NCBI GenBank assembly: GCA_948146395.1
Contig: OX411543.1
Location: 70,546,948-70,610,947, forward strand
Source of the DNA: Fragum whitleyi
Lineage: Eukaryota > Mollusca > Bivalvia > Cardiida > Cardiidae
Length of the DNA: 64,000 nucleotides
Direction of reading: 5' to 3'
Numbering within the stretch: the stretch's first letter is position 1; every line of letters begins with the position of its first letter. The notes below the pieces were generated by a model that worked only from the letters and a program-made list of their open reading frames with translations, did no database searches and was not told the origin of the DNA. Both the position numbers and the translations under genes were made by a program. This document shows positions 1-10,929 of this stretch, piece by piece.

Positions 1-335
1 TATTAGAAAAAAAAAATAGATCCAGCATTTTGTGCTCATTTGTATGAAAGTCATGCATTTGTAACATTTAACCCGATTTTTTTTTTGTTGTTGTTGATTT
101 TCTGTATTTGGTAAAAAGATACAAAAAGGTAAAAATTTAAGGGATAGCCATGTAAGAGAAAACTACGTAAAGATGGCGCAATTCCTGTACATTTGAATAC
201 TAGTTTCTTTTTTTTAAGTGGTTTAAATCCTATTTATTTTACACCGATTGGGAAACAAGTTCTTACAACTTTGATTAACCTCTCTCGATTCCGATTCCTG
301 GAAAATTCACAAGTACTCTCGCCGAATGTGTGGGC

Positions 336-432
336 CAATGAAAGAACCAAGATCGCTAGCCGCTCCCGGGAATCGAACTCAGTACCTTTTGGTCAAGAAG
401 CCGACGCTCTACCTCCAGACTACGGATACCAT
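336..432 (-). repeat. tRNA-derived SINE head (partial)
   Basis: Read on the minus strand this stretch carries a Pol III type 2 promoter. An A-box-like TGGAGGTAGAGCGTCG lies at 402-416 and a B box, GAGTTCGATTCCCGG, at 366-380. The acceptor and anticodon stems do not close, so it is not a tRNA gene. It is most simply the 5' head of a tRNA-derived SINE or a tRNA pseudogene; the body of the SINE is not recognised. Confidence 0.55.
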
Positions 433-1560
433 ACCTGGAGGAATACTAGTTCCACTGAAATATTTTAAAAGAGTAAAAATCAAACCATTACTTAAGTTAA
501 AGTTTTTTTTCTATCTTTTTTTTTTTTATTTTCTTTCGTTATTTGAAATTTAGTTTCACTAATTAACTATATTATTAAGTTTGCAAAAAGAAATGTAAAT
601 TGGGGCGTATGTATACTTATTCTAAAAGAAACGTCCGCAAAAATATGTTCTCTTAATAACTAAACCGTTATTGACGTTATTGCATTTTTATTTTTGATAC
701 ATATCAAAACTTTCCGGTAGATTTCGTGATCCTTTCTATGGCAATACCTTGCTGTAAACGCTCAAAATAGCGTGTTATAAGCAACATTTCTAAAGGAAAA
801 TGACGGTTTGAAAGCCCAATTATTAATAGCCGAATATAATGTAACTCCTCGATCGTCAATAAGCATGTTTTTCAAAGCATTATCCTCTTTAAGGCAGGAT
901 TTCACCATAATCAAAGTATGAAAGCTTACCCCATCCGCACTTCAACCATGCAATTTAAGAGGGTTACGAAATATCTTTCAGACGAAATGAACAGCTTTTT
1001 AAAACCGATTTATTGTATGGGCATAGAAGTCGATCTCAATTACGAAATTGGTAATCTTATCCGTTGTGGAATAACCATTTTCATCCTTGTGAACTTTATT
1101 TTGATGGTGTTGTCAAGTTATGCGCATCTGTTTGACAACAGTCACGGAAAGCATCAGTATTTGATCCATTACATGCGGCTAGATGGTTGTTCTTCGAAAA
1201 GTAGCAAAGAAAGATTAAAATTTGTATACAGATTTTTAATGATTTCAATTTATGTTTTGTAGACGTTTCTTTTTGAGTTAAGTATACATATCCATAAAGT
1301 TATTTCGAATCAAACGGCGTCAATCCGTTCAGTTGTGGTTTAGGGCACTATTTTATTTACTAATATTAGAGTCAGGCGTATTTCAATGTACCCTGGTTGT
1401 TATCAAGGTCTTTTACTACTATCATAATATTTACTGTATCAGCATTCCAAAGCTAAATTGCAGACAAAACTAAACGTAATCTGTGTTGCGTTTAACTTTG
1501 TAACTTATCACATGAAAAGGAGATATTCAAGAATACTCCATTAACAATACACGATCCAGC
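433..1560. other. AT-rich stretch with no assigned element
   Basis: It holds poly-T and poly-A tracts and one ATG-initiated open frame of 114 codons at 918-1262 on the plus strand. That frame has a hydrophobic run near residues 47-66 but no recognised domain, and its codon use looks no different from the flanks. I regard it as unsupported. Confidence 0.3.
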
Positions 1561-1564
1561 TCAT

Positions 1565-1683
1565 CCCTGTTTTCAGGATGGCAAACCGGTGCAAAATGTT
1601 TGTCTATTTTACTTCGCTTTTCACGTTAGTACACGTGCATAATTGACAAACAGTCTGCACCGTCTTTTCATCCTGAACACAGG
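1565..1683. repeat. Palindromic element, ~125-bp family, diverged copy
   Basis: The left arm reads CCTG...TTCAGGATGGCAAA and the right arm ...TTCATCCTGAACACAGG. The middle, with a GCTTT...CACGTGCA core, is more diverged than in other copies. It matches the hairpin family seen best at 31094-31223, 49511-49632 and 62615-62746. Confidence 0.6.
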
Positions 1684-2035
1684 ACAGCTCTACTATACAC
1701 GTAGAATTTCAGAAATTTGCATTGTTGCGTTGTATTTTTGTTTTGCTTTTTTTACATTAAAAAAAGTCGTATAATTAAGATCATACTCTGCCTTGACATT
1801 TTGCAAATTCTCAATGGAATGAAGAGTTTTTAAAGAAAACATTCCCTTTATGAAACACAATAATACATTTTACACCAGCATTGATCGCGAGACGTGTGTA
1901 GTTCACAAATTATGGACACGGTTATGATGGGAACGACATCAACTGGTGTCTCTGATTGCATGACAGAAGTTAGTTGCACATCATATATGTACTAGGCCAG
2001 ACGAGACATGCATAGTTTTGAGTAACATTCTACAG

Positions 2036-2233
2036 CTTTCGGGGTGGGACACACTGAACAAATCAAATATCGACGGAAACACCCATTGAACTCTGAAAAG
2101 ATAATCGTTCGAGATACAGAACTGCAACAGTTCAAGAAGCAATTGTCGAAGATTAAAAACAAAACACAAACAACCGTTGAGCATCAACCCAGCTACACCA
2201 GAAACGTGGACTATCTCTCTTTGGTATTGCGTT
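2036..2233 (+). CDS. Weak candidate protein-coding exon
   Basis: An open frame runs through here, phased on GTG GGA CAC ACT GAA from 2044. It encodes a polar, charged peptide rich in Lys, Gln and Glu, including the stretch VRDTELQQFKKQLSKIK. It is preceded by a plausible splice acceptor (pyrimidine-poor, ...TTCTACAG at 2035) and followed by a good donor-like GTAAGG at 2234. Composition is less AT-rich than its surroundings. No domain is recognised, there is no ATG and no partner exon can be named. This could be a chance open frame; transcript data would decide. Confidence 0.2.
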
Positions 2234-2239
2234 GTAAGG

Positions 2240-2837
2240 CTAGAAAATATCTGTTACATGTAATTCTGATTTTCAAATTAGAACAAACAAGACTCTTTAA
2301 ACTCATTGTAGGCGTAATTTAATTTGGTTTTTTATGACCTTGCTCGTATTTTAAAATTAATTTAGAATGAGAAATGAGACAATTATCTCTTTCTACTTAT
2401 TTTGACTGCTGCTCATTATCAAGTCTTAAGTATCAACTAAGTGCATGCGTGGGCAAAATTGGTTGCATATCTAGGGTTCAGTGCAAGACTGTACTAAGTG
2501 TGTATACAATGAAATATAAGTACACTCTTGTGCTAAACCATCCATATAAGAAACTCTTACCTATCGTGAAAAAGACGTAGGACCATGTAGTGAGAATCAA
2601 GTTAGTAAGCCCTATAAACAGTCTCAGATCTAATCGCAGTTATGAGTGAAAGAAAACCAATAATTCATGTATTGACCTCCGCCATTTTACCGCCAGTTTC
2701 CGTCTAACTCTTTGGTGGATGGGCGATTAAAACATCGTGACTACGGTTTATTCAGACTGTAGTTACGACGTATAGGTCGCCCTTCATACGTTTTCTTTTG
2801 TTGTTTATCTTCCAAAAATCTTTAACTAGTTTTCTGA
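2240..2837. other. No assigned element
   Basis: Unique-looking AT-rich sequence. Nothing here is recognised beyond short chance open frames. Confidence 0.3.
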
Positions 2838-2895
2838 GTAGTAAGCGTACTTAACTCGTTTCTAGATTATTGCGGGTTCGAGCCTCACTGGAGGC
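2838..2895 (+). repeat. SINE-like fragment with B box
   Basis: GCGGGTTCGAGCCTCACTGG at about 2870-2889 matches a Pol III B box and T arm in plus orientation. The A box is weak and no SINE body can be followed. Probably a decayed tRNA-derived SINE head. Confidence 0.35.
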
Positions 2896-3010
2896 GGTTA
2901 GCGTATTTTGGCAGGACACTTTACAGACAGAGCCATAGTCTACCAAGATGTGAAAATGGAAGCAGCGGTAGAATCTCGTGCCTCTCTCTCTATAAGCATG
3001 AATAAGATCT

Positions 3011-3274
3011 GGGCCCGAGTTTATAAAACTTTTCTCATTCTCAATTCATTTTTTCTCAAATTTCAAATTGAGATTAAAGCCGTAATTCTGTTTATTATAT
3101 TTTATAATATTTTACTTTATTATATTTTAATGTATTAACATAGAAGATAATATTAATAAGTTGTTATAAATAAGAACTTATTAATATTATTTTTTATTTT
3201 CATACATTTATTTAAATTTAAAATTTGAAAAGATTCTCAACTGAGCCCGAGAAAAGTTTTGTAACCTCGGGCCC
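3011..3274. mobile_element. Palindromic MITE, GGGCCCGAG family, copy 1
   Basis: The ends are inverted: GGGCCCGAGTTTATAAAACT on the left and AGTTTTGTAACCTCGGGCCC on the right. The arms continue inward through CTCAAATTTCAAATTGAGA-like sequence to a central AT hairpin (AATATTAATAAGTTGTTATA ... AACTTATTAATATT). A second copy lies at 56839-57076 with the same ends and the same centre. No open frame and no clear target-site duplication are seen. The element is non-autonomous and its superfamily is unknown. Confidence 0.7.
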
Positions 3275-3279
3275 AGGTA

Positions 3280-4110
3280 TGAGTAGGACCAAGACGCAAC
3301 GTCAGAGGTCAAGGGGCGGGGCCAGCGATCAAATAATAAACACAATAAATTGTTCCGTGACAATACAAGCACGTAACATTTGTTTTGTTGCTATATATTC
3401 AGTCTTAGAGTATTGTTATTTAATTTTAATTCTTCTCTCATTAATTGTAATTATAAATGCATATTACATCGTTTTAGCTGGAACGAGATGCTTGAATTAA
3501 AAATATACTGACATTTATATATGTGACAATGATTTGCATGGGTTGGGGCCATAAATCAATCAAAACATGTTGTTTCGTCTCTGTAAAGTTGATAATTTAC
3601 TTAGATTTGACGTAGGGGGCTTAACAAAGAAGAAATAAAAAAAAGGTTATCTTACGCATTTTTCCCATGTCGTAGTTTTCTTTTTTTTCTGCATCAAAAT
3701 GGGTCAAGTAGATTCATTAGTCTATCAGCTAGATGAGTGATATCTCGCAACAAACGAGTTTTTTCTCGAGATCTCAACGAATTCAATTATCAAAAGTATG
3801 TAGAACACGCGGGTTTCAAAGATACATATGTACAAGCAAAGGAAATTAGTACTCACAGAAATATAATACAACTTCTTTTTAACAGCGCAATTCTTTAAAT
3901 TCGAGACCAGGAGACGGCCCCAAATTTTACATATCCTTCTGTGGCAACCTGCAGTAGCTCTTGTCTTTACGATGAACACGACCGTTGCACAATCTCTTTT
4001 TGACAAAAAGATCAAGAAACCGATTAAACGTTTTATTTCAAATCGATTTGGAAATAATTTGATACAACCTACGCCAAGTTATTTTGTAACGTTTCTAATC
4101 ATCCTCGGAG
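3280..4110. other. No assigned element
   Basis: AT-rich unique-looking DNA. A minus-strand open frame at 3725-4015 (96 codons) shows no recognisable domain and is not called. Confidence 0.3.
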
Positions 4111-4111
4111 C

Positions 4112-4157
4112 CCCATCTTGTCGAACCAAGGGTTACGAACGTTTTGCTTATCTTACG
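4112..4157 (-). repeat. Dispersed ~45-bp repeat, copy 1
   Basis: The reverse complement contains AACGTTCGTAACCCTTGG followed by TTCGACAAGATGG. It matches 30431-30474 on the plus strand with only a few differences. Probably a fragment of a larger interspersed repeat. Confidence 0.5.
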
Positions 4158-4159
4158 TA

Positions 4160-5335
4160 TCCGAGAAGAAGCTATCGATTCGATACCCCTTGACTCGTGA
4201 AGATGTCGGAGCTCAGGCGTAAAGCATTACATTACTCTACTTTCACTACGCCTGGGACAATATGCTAGCGAAATGTCTTTTCTTAATATCTATTAGATAT
4301 GTTTACACCTTGATAAGCCAATTAAAATGACGATGACGTTATACTGCTCTCCACAAAAATCGAATCAATTGTTACAGATGATTTAAAAAAAACCATGGAA
4401 ATTCCAGGGGGTGACAGCCTGAGTTATGTAGAAGGGCTGTTGGATATTCGCCAGTTTGATATGTATATGTTTCAAATTTGAAAAATGCGGGAAATACGAG
4501 TACGAGATACCAGAAAGACTACACTTTTCGGATATGTTTGAATAAATTATGAGTATCATCTGAAGAGCTTGACTTGCATAATTAAAATGAAATAATGAAG
4601 ACTTACGAAAATATGTATCCGATGACGTCGCCTATGACGTAAGTTGCCATCCTTGCAAGATAGGAATTATTCGACTGGGCAATTTTCATAAGAACGCAAT
4701 TAAGAATAGATTAGAAGTGTAATATAGTAATAGGTTTAAGCTATTGACCGGAAAAGTAGGGATTTTTTTTAGTTATTTAACAAAGTAAGGCTAAAGTAAG
4801 TTAGGCTTCTGATTAATTGGTAACACTTTATTTCTACTTTTATAATGTATATAATTGACATTATGATTTTTTTAATTAAATAATATAACTCTTATTTTAT
4901 ATAATTCAACATAACTACCCTAAGGGTTCTGAAATATTCTGAAAGTCAACTTGTCCACGGAAAATAACTAACTATTTTTTTTCCTGGAGAAGTAATGTGA
5001 ATCTGCTTGTCCGTGCAGTTTCAAGGACAACTAGGGCAGGTTATTTCAGAACCATGATCACATAAATAGGTATGAGACAAATCCTCATAATTAAATTTTC
5101 TAGGATAGCGTGAACTACGTGAACTACGAGAAATAACAAAGCGTCTGCAGCCCGGCATTTTGCATTATGGAATGCGGTTTGAATAAATCATTGAATCAGT
5201 CAATTTGTATCTCTGATCCGATAGTCTTTGTTTCTATAAATGGGTTTCGCCGTCGCTTTTTCCATTTTCAGCCATATGTCGACAATTATAACTTAAACTG
5301 GTATTTATACATATTCTACCATAACGTTCTTTCCT
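4160..5335. other. No assigned element
   Basis: AT-rich unique-looking DNA with short homopolymer tracts. No gene, tRNA or recognised repeat is seen. Confidence 0.3.
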
Positions 5336-5339
5336 AGCC

Positions 5340-5545
5340 GATTCTGATCTAATATCCCACTTAGGTTTACGATTATCCATCCATTGTTGGGAGATAGACG
5401 TCAGAAAGAATGTTAGACTGGGTTACTGGCCCTTGGTCTATCGATACCAGACTCTCAGACAGCGGGCTACCAGTTTAAGAATGTGTGCCTCCGACGGGAA
5501 TCGACCCCGTGACCCCATGATCAAAGACCCGAGTATACGCCTAAA
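5340..5545 (-). mobile_element. tRNA-derived SINE interrupted by a 63-bp insert
   Basis: On the minus strand a B box (GGGGTCGATTCCCGTC) is followed by GGAGGCACACATTCTT and then, past an insert, by CTATCTCCCAACAATGG and TGGATAATCGTAAACCTAAG. This is the same order as in the SINE copies at 48835-49085 and 59565-59815 (GGCGGCACTCATTCTT, TTGTCTCTCATCCAATGG, ATAATCGTAGACCTATGTG). The 3' part of the SINE is missing or decayed. The inner 5414-5476 segment is a separate insertion. Confidence 0.65.
5414..5476. mobile_element. 63-bp hairpin insertion inside a SINE
   Basis: The segment interrupts the SINE cleanly and is flanked by the 8-bp direct repeat AAGAATGT at 5406-5413 and 5477-5484. Its ends are imperfectly inverted (TAGACTGGGTTACTGG against AAACTGGTAGCCC read from the other side). 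The uninterrupted SINE copies have one ATTCTT at this site. This fits a tiny foldback element with an 8-bp target duplication, as hAT-type transposases make; the superfamily is inferred only from duplication length. Confidence 0.55.
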
Positions 5546-5549
5546 ATTC

Positions 5550-6400
5550 CTAGATTTATTTAGTGATAAAAAGCCTTTAGCATAACGTAAAAGCATGACA
5601 AAAATTAATGATTTCTTAGAAAATACTGCCAGAAGGTTGTTGTACGCCATAGTTTTAGCTTAGGAGATGTAGTTACAACGATTTCGAAGTCAAAAAGCGG
5701 ATATTTATTATATATTTCATTCGAAATGAAATGAGTTTTATTAATGAAAATTTAAGCGGGTGGACTGTTTGAAGGGATGGCGCATGTCACGATTACTGAG
5801 GAATTGTGTAAGCATTAACTCCAAATGATGCGGATACAGCAAGTTGTGGCACTAAAGTTAAACGAAACCGTAGCAATAACGTTTCGGGAGTCAAAATCCG
5901 GATTTTGCCGATAGATTTCCTTTCTTTCAAGCCTAATCCCATTTCTTTTATCCCGACGTAAGTTAGCGATATCAATCACGTTATTTTAGCGGGAAAAACT
6001 AGCGTTTTATTTCCCCAAAAGCGTAGAATGACGTCATTTTTTGAAGGAATACAAAAGGTCACTCGAACTTCAGGCGCTTTGCGTTACTTTTCCCGTAATC
6101 ATGATAAATTCTATTGAATTTTCTCAAGATGATACTTGAGATGAAAAATCAGATTGCCTCGCGCATTATGTATGAGAATGAAAAAATACTAGCCTAGTGT
6201 CTCGGGGTCGATAAATATAATCTACAGAATGACTGGACGCTGGGTAACCGAGGCTGGTTTCTAAAAGAATGTTCACTGTACTCGAGCTGAATGGTTACAG
6301 TTATGGAAGAACTAAGGCCGATTGCCGTTTTGTTCTTGTACAAGCTAACACATTCGATATAACATACACCAAGGAATTCGGATCAACGCCCGGACTTTTC
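5550..6400. other. No assigned element
   Basis: Unique-looking AT-rich DNA. Nothing recognised. Confidence 0.3.
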
Positions 6401-6404
6401 AGTA

Positions 6405-6480
6405 AACTGTAAAGTACCTCGGACGTAAGTGTAGTAATTTTGGGTCATGTTAGGTAATTCGGCTTCTGGTGGTTCGTCGG
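6405..6480. repeat. AAGTACCTCGGAC repeat, single copy
   Basis: AAAGTACCTCGGACGTAAGTG is followed by TTTTGGGTCAT and AATTCGGCTTCTGGTGG. This matches the start of the inverted and tandem array at 29962-30222, where the same motif occurs in both orientations. Confidence 0.5.
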
Positions 6481-7120
6481 TCAATACGCTTGAAGAAAAC
6501 AAGATTTCCCTAATTTCGGTTATGGAAATCGTTTGGAAATATTATAATTTGATAGCAAAAAGCAGTTTTTTACTGGGCGTTATTATTAAATTAAAATAAG
6601 TCTTGTCTTAATCGTTCTTAGATATGGTGTCAATTTTCTGCCAAAAGATTAAAGATAACAAGTATCCCTATAATTCAAACAATATCACGACAAGAACAAG
6701 TTTCCTGGAAATTTTATTTCGAAAGTCAAAGTCTTCTCAATAATGTTATTGTGATATTTTTACCCAGTATATTTATTTATTCTACGAAAATGCTACCAAC
6801 TACACCATGAAAAAGACTATCATGAACCAAAAACTTACGTTCGCAGTGGTTTTATGTAGATTACGGCTTTCGGATTTCTTTTATCTTTATCCTTCGGTTA
6901 AGGGTTTTTCAGTATTAATGTACAAGCACAGCAAGGTTATTCGAACGATTTTAAGAAGTCAGAATTTCTACCGCAATACCTTATTTTGATGTCAAAAGAG
7001 GGCATTTATCGTGAAAAGAAGAGATAACCGATATCAATATCACAATATTTTTATCGGGAAAGAAATATTATCACAATAAAATATCATAGAAAACAAGTGC
7101 ATGTCGTATTGCGATGCAAT

Positions 7121-8262
7121 ACAGGAGTCCCCCACCGGATAACAAAAAATCCTTTCTTATAATATATCTCCTACTTACTAGATCTATAACTGTATACAAA
7201 ATTTGAAGTTGCTAGCACATTAGGTTTTGAACAAAATGTCCCAAACAAAAATATAAGAGTAAAAACAAACAATGGCAAAAACTCCAAAAGTGGGCGGAGA
7301 AGAATGATTCTTGTACATGCCACTTGTCCTCAATGAGATCTATAAGTGTACCAAGTTTGAAGTTACTAGCACTGATGGCTCAGGAGATATGGTCCGGACA
7401 AAAATGTCAGGTAAAAAACAACAACGGACAAAAACTAAAAAAGTGGATGTGGCAGAGTAACAGTTCTGTGCATTACACTTCTACTCAATGAGATCTACCA
7501 GTGTACAAAGTTTGAAGTTGCTAGGGCTTATGGTTTAGGAGATAAGTACAGGACAAAAATGGAAGGATAGAAACAACAAAGGGCAATAACTCAAAAAGTG
7601 GACTTGGCAGAGTGACAGTTCTTGTACATGACACTTGTCCTCAATGATATCTATGAGTGTAGCAAGTTTGAAGTTTCTTGCACTTATGGTTTAGAAGATA
7701 TGTTCCGGACAAGAATGTAAGGGTAAAAACAACAAAGGGCAATAACTCAAAAGGTAAGCGTGACAGAGTTATGGATCTTAAACATGACACTTCTCCTCAA
7801 TGAGATCTATTAGTGTACCAAGTTTGAAGTTGCTAGCACACATAGTTTAGGAGATATGTTCCGGACAAGAATGTAAGGGTAAAAACAACCAAGGGCAATA
7901 ACTCAAAAATTGGGCGTGGCAGAGTAACGGTTCTTAAACATGAAGCTGCTCCTCAATGAGATCTATAAGTGTACCAAGTTTGAAGTTGCTAGCACACATA
8001 TTTTAGGAGATATGTTCCGGACAATAATGTAAGGGTAAAAACAACAAAGGGCAATAACTCAAAATGTGGGCGTGGCAGAGTAACGGTTCTTAAACATGAC
8101 TGACACTTCTCCTCAGTAAGATCTATAAGTGTACCAAGTTTGAAGTTGCTAGCATATATGGTTTAGAAGATATAGCCCGGACAAAAGTGTGACGGACAGA
8201 CGGACGGGCGGACGGAATCGAGCAAACCTATAGTCCCCCAACCGGTAACCGGTTAGGGACTA
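7121..8262 (+). mobile_element. Pearl/Helentron-like non-autonomous element
   Basis: The core has about seven tandem units of roughly 147-155 bp, each with AAGTTTGAAGTTGCTAGCAC, a 'GGAGATATGTTCCGGACAA' segment and 'GGGCAATAACTCAAAA'. The core is followed by an ACGG-type microsatellite (GACGGACAGACGGACGGGCG, about 8191-8210). The 3' end has a hairpin, AGTCCC..AACCGG/CCGGTTAGGGACT at about 8232-8261. A similar AGTCCCCCACCGGATAAC stands at the 5' end near 7130. Core repeat, ACGG microsatellite and terminal hairpin are the hallmarks described for bivalve pearl elements, later linked to Helentrons. No protein is encoded, so the element is non-autonomous. Related DNA in the opposite orientation lies at 37085-37530. 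Confidence 0.75.
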
Positions 8263-8264
8263 AT

Positions 8265-8795
8265 AGATTTCATCATTTCTGCGTCCGTATCATTTACGAG
8301 ATCTAATCCGTGGAATCATCGAGAGCTCCCGATTGACTCCAAGGAATAGAATTTTTAATTGTGACACGTCACTCTTAAAGGGACCTTTTGGATCATCGTA
8401 AAATTGATCTTTGCAGAAAAGAGATAAAAGGGTTTCGGTCTAAGTTAGTCTGAGTAGTTTGACCAGGGTCGATACATTTAGCACTTTCAAGCACTTTTTA
8501 GCACTGACAGGTTACAATAAGTAAAACTTCTTTAACCCGTCATGATTATAACGAGCGATTTGAAAACTATTTTATTTCGATGATTGATGAAGAAAAACCA
8601 CAAACGTTCTTCCATCAAACGTTTGTCTCATATTAAAACCTCATTCTTTTTTTAACACTGCTTTCAACATTTTTATATATCATATTTTTTGGCGGCGGCC
8701 AGTGTACCTACATGTGTCAATCGTTTTCTGTCGTTTGTCACACCATCACAACCACAAATACCATAGGCTTATCTCATTCATTTTGCCAATTATCA
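8265..8795. other. No assigned element
   Basis: Unique-looking DNA. Nothing recognised. Confidence 0.3.
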
Positions 8796-8799
8796 TACA

Positions 8800-8950
8800 C
8801 CGATGAGGAGAAAAATGGTAGGAGACAAATGACTGGTGTCACATTGACATTATTTGAATGTCGGGTAAAAGTTGACCTAAATAGGATTCAAACTCACGAC
8901 CCTAAGATTGACAGCCCTATGCGTCACCGCTAAGCTAGTCAGGTAAGCAG
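8800..8950 (-). repeat. tRNA-derived SINE head (minus strand)
   Basis: On the minus strand an A-box-like TAGCTTAGCGGTGACGC (8921-8937) is followed about 30 bp on by a B-box-like GTGAGTTTGAATCCT (8883-8897). The tRNA arms do not fold properly, so this is a SINE head or tRNA relic rather than a tRNA gene. Confidence 0.5.
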
Positions 8951-9096
8951 GGAATTCCCTACAATTAAATGTCTTAAACGGTTATTCTTAAAGCAGCGTT
9001 AGCGGGACAGACTTCTGAAGGCTTTGAATGACAAACAGAATGCAAATGGTCACAATGACGTCTCATTTTATGTAAATAAATCTATACCAAGGGCTG

Positions 9097-9209
9097 CCCT
9101 GCGTTCAGTATGACTAAATGGTGCAAACTGTTTGCTAGACTGGTTAACCTGTCCCAATCTACGCTTCCCTCCGATACTCAATATCGACAGATTGAGACAG
9201 GCTCGCCAG
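9097..9209. repeat. Half of the ~125-bp palindrome joined to a second inverted repeat
   Basis: CCCTGCGTTCAGTATGAC and GGTGCAAACTGTTTGC match the left arm of the palindromic family. The usual right arm is absent. Instead a different inverted repeat follows: CTGGTTAACCTGTCCCAATC (from 9140) against GATTGAGACAGGCTCGCCAG (to 9209). It looks like a rearranged or chimeric copy. Confidence 0.5.
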
Positions 9210-9455
9210 TCTACCTCTACGTACAAATGATAGAAATCCCTTATTCTAAGGTGTTACTAATTTTAGAAGCTATTTACCTAACTGATAACTCTTACTGTAA
9301 CAAAATACCACTGGCCATAAATAAAATAAACACAGGGTCCAAGCTGACGGCTTATCAGTCATGGTTTCAGATTACCTCAGGTGACTCTCTTGGTACAACA
9401 AGAGAAAAATTTTGCCTCAAGAGCTTTTCTGATTTGATAAATGCAAAAAGAAAAG

Positions 9456-10365
9456 AGATGCCCAAAAGGGCCTGTATTGCTCCACTGACTTTAACATCTC
9501 TAGACTATCATTAAACAAAGCTTACACTGACTGAACAACACTTTGAAATCTCTTTGGAACTATTTCATAATGCTTTTTCCACATTTAAGGGCCCATCAAA
9601 ATTTCACAACAAGTTTAAGTAAAAGTAAAGCCTAAGAAATATTCATGCTTAGTTTAATCAAAATTGACCCAAAGAAATGGGAGGAGATGAATTTTAAAGG
9701 TTTAAGTGTGGAAAAAAAGCCTCACCCTGCCACGCCCATATTTAGGTGCAATTAAAATTTCTTGAATAATTAAAGTCAAGGGTCACCCAAGGAACATTAA
9801 TGCCAAGTTTTGTTGAAATCGACCCAATGGTTTGGCAGGAAAAGATTTTTAAAGATTTTATAGTGAAAAAACAAGCCTGCCACGTCCCGGCCATGCCACG
9901 GGGTCAATAAAAATTCTTTAACAGTTTAAGTAAAGAGAACCTCCTTGCATCACTGAAATCGGACCAATGTCTTTGGAAGAGGAGACTTTTAAGGATTTTA
10001 CAGAGAAAATAAGCTCCATCCTGCCACGCCTATAATTAGAGGTCAACAATTTTTTTAAGATATGTAAAGGGTCACCAAAGGAGCATTTATGCCAAGTTTC
10101 ATTGAAATCGGCCCAATGGTTAGGGAGGAGAAGAATTTTAAATTGCCACGCCCATAATTTGGGGGTAGATCAAAATTTCTCAAACAATTTAAGTAAAAGG
10201 TCACCAAAGGGTTATTTCTACCAAGTTTCATTAAAGTTCGCCCATTGGTTTGGGAGGAGAAGATTTTTAAAGAAAAAAAGTTTCTGAAAGCAGGGATGTA
10301 CGGACGCACGACGAACAAACCGCCATAACAATAGCTAGTTGACCTTCGGCCAGTGGAGCAAAAAC
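9456..10365 (+). mobile_element. Pearl/Helentron-like element with CACGCCCA tandem units
   Basis: The 5' end resembles other elements here (AAAGAGATGCCCAAAAGGGC, compare the GAGGACCAAGATGGTCCT start at 32073). The core has about five degenerate units carrying GCCACGCCCATAATT, AAGTTT(C/T)ATTGAAATCG and 'GGTTTGGGAGGAGAAGA'. The 3' part has GTACGGACGCACGACGAAC followed by ATAACAATAGCTAG, as in the elements at 32066-33305 and, inverted, 39119-41172. No protein is encoded. The 134-codon open frame starting at 9110 overlaps this 5' end and is not a gene. Confidence 0.65.
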
Positions 10366-10650
10366 GAAAAAAGCACAAAAGGACCACGGTGGTCCTATAT
10401 CGCTCACCTTCGTTTCTAATAGTTTCGGTAATCATCAAATATTCCAGAAAAAGTCATTATTGTACTATTATAATTTGTGAAATCAAAAGTGAAAATAAAA
10501 AAAATGTCATCAAGGCCCCCTTTCCCGTGATATGGCATGGATCCTCCCCATTTTTGATACGGTTCATCCTTGTGCCCTGACAAACATTCTGACCAAGTTT
10601 CACGGTGATTGGTCAATTAAGTCAGTCCATAAAAAAAGGTGGAGTAGCAA
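10366..10650 (+). mobile_element. Fragment of a second pearl-like element
   Basis: It begins with a hairpin start typical of these elements (AAAGGACCACGGTGGTCC, then TATATCGCTCACCTT) directly after the preceding element's end. It contains ACCAAGTTTCACGGTGATTGG, typical of a core unit. It then stops, and MITE sequence follows from about 10715. Confidence 0.5.
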
Positions 10651-10714
10651 TCGCAAGAACATTTATTATAGGCCCCTTTTCCATGATGCAGCTGAATCTC
10701 ACCGATCCTCGATA

Positions 10715-10924
10715 ATGTCTGATAGGTCCAAGAAGGTGCAGTAACAGAAAATAATGTATATTTCATTAAAAGGAGGTAATTAATATTAGCTTTTTTGTTC
10801 ATTACCACCCCCCCCCCCACACACACACACACACCTTGAATTTCACTCAAAACTCGCTCCACAAACTCATTCCATGATCATTCCAAAATAATTCATCTTG
10901 TCAATTTCCCGATATTCTTAACTG
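10715..10924 (+). mobile_element. TA-flanked MITE (CAGTTAAC family), 3' part
   Basis: The order matches full copies: GATAGGTCCAAGAAGGTGCA, AAAAGGAGGTAATTAATATT, TTTCACTCAAAACTCGCTCC, and the 3' end TGTCAATTTCCCGAT...TTAACTG followed by TA. The inner palindrome is eroded by a C run and AC repeat (10808-10834). The 5' half is missing. Confidence 0.65.
10808..10834. repeat. Poly-C followed by (AC)n
   Basis: An 11-base C run is followed by eight AC units. It sits at the middle of a truncated MITE, where the inner palindrome would be. Confidence 0.9.
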
Positions 10925-10929
10925 TAATT

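Noticed and set aside
336..432. A second tRNA gene
   Set aside because: A and B boxes are present, but acceptor and anticodon stems do not pair. A SINE head explains it better.
918..1262. 114-codon plus-strand ATG open frame as a gene
   Set aside because: No domain, no neighbouring exon and no codon or composition contrast. A frame this long is expected by chance in 64 kb.
9110..9514. 134-codon plus-strand frame as a protein gene
   Set aside because: It begins inside the ~125-bp palindrome family and ends inside a pearl-like element, so it is assembled from repeats.
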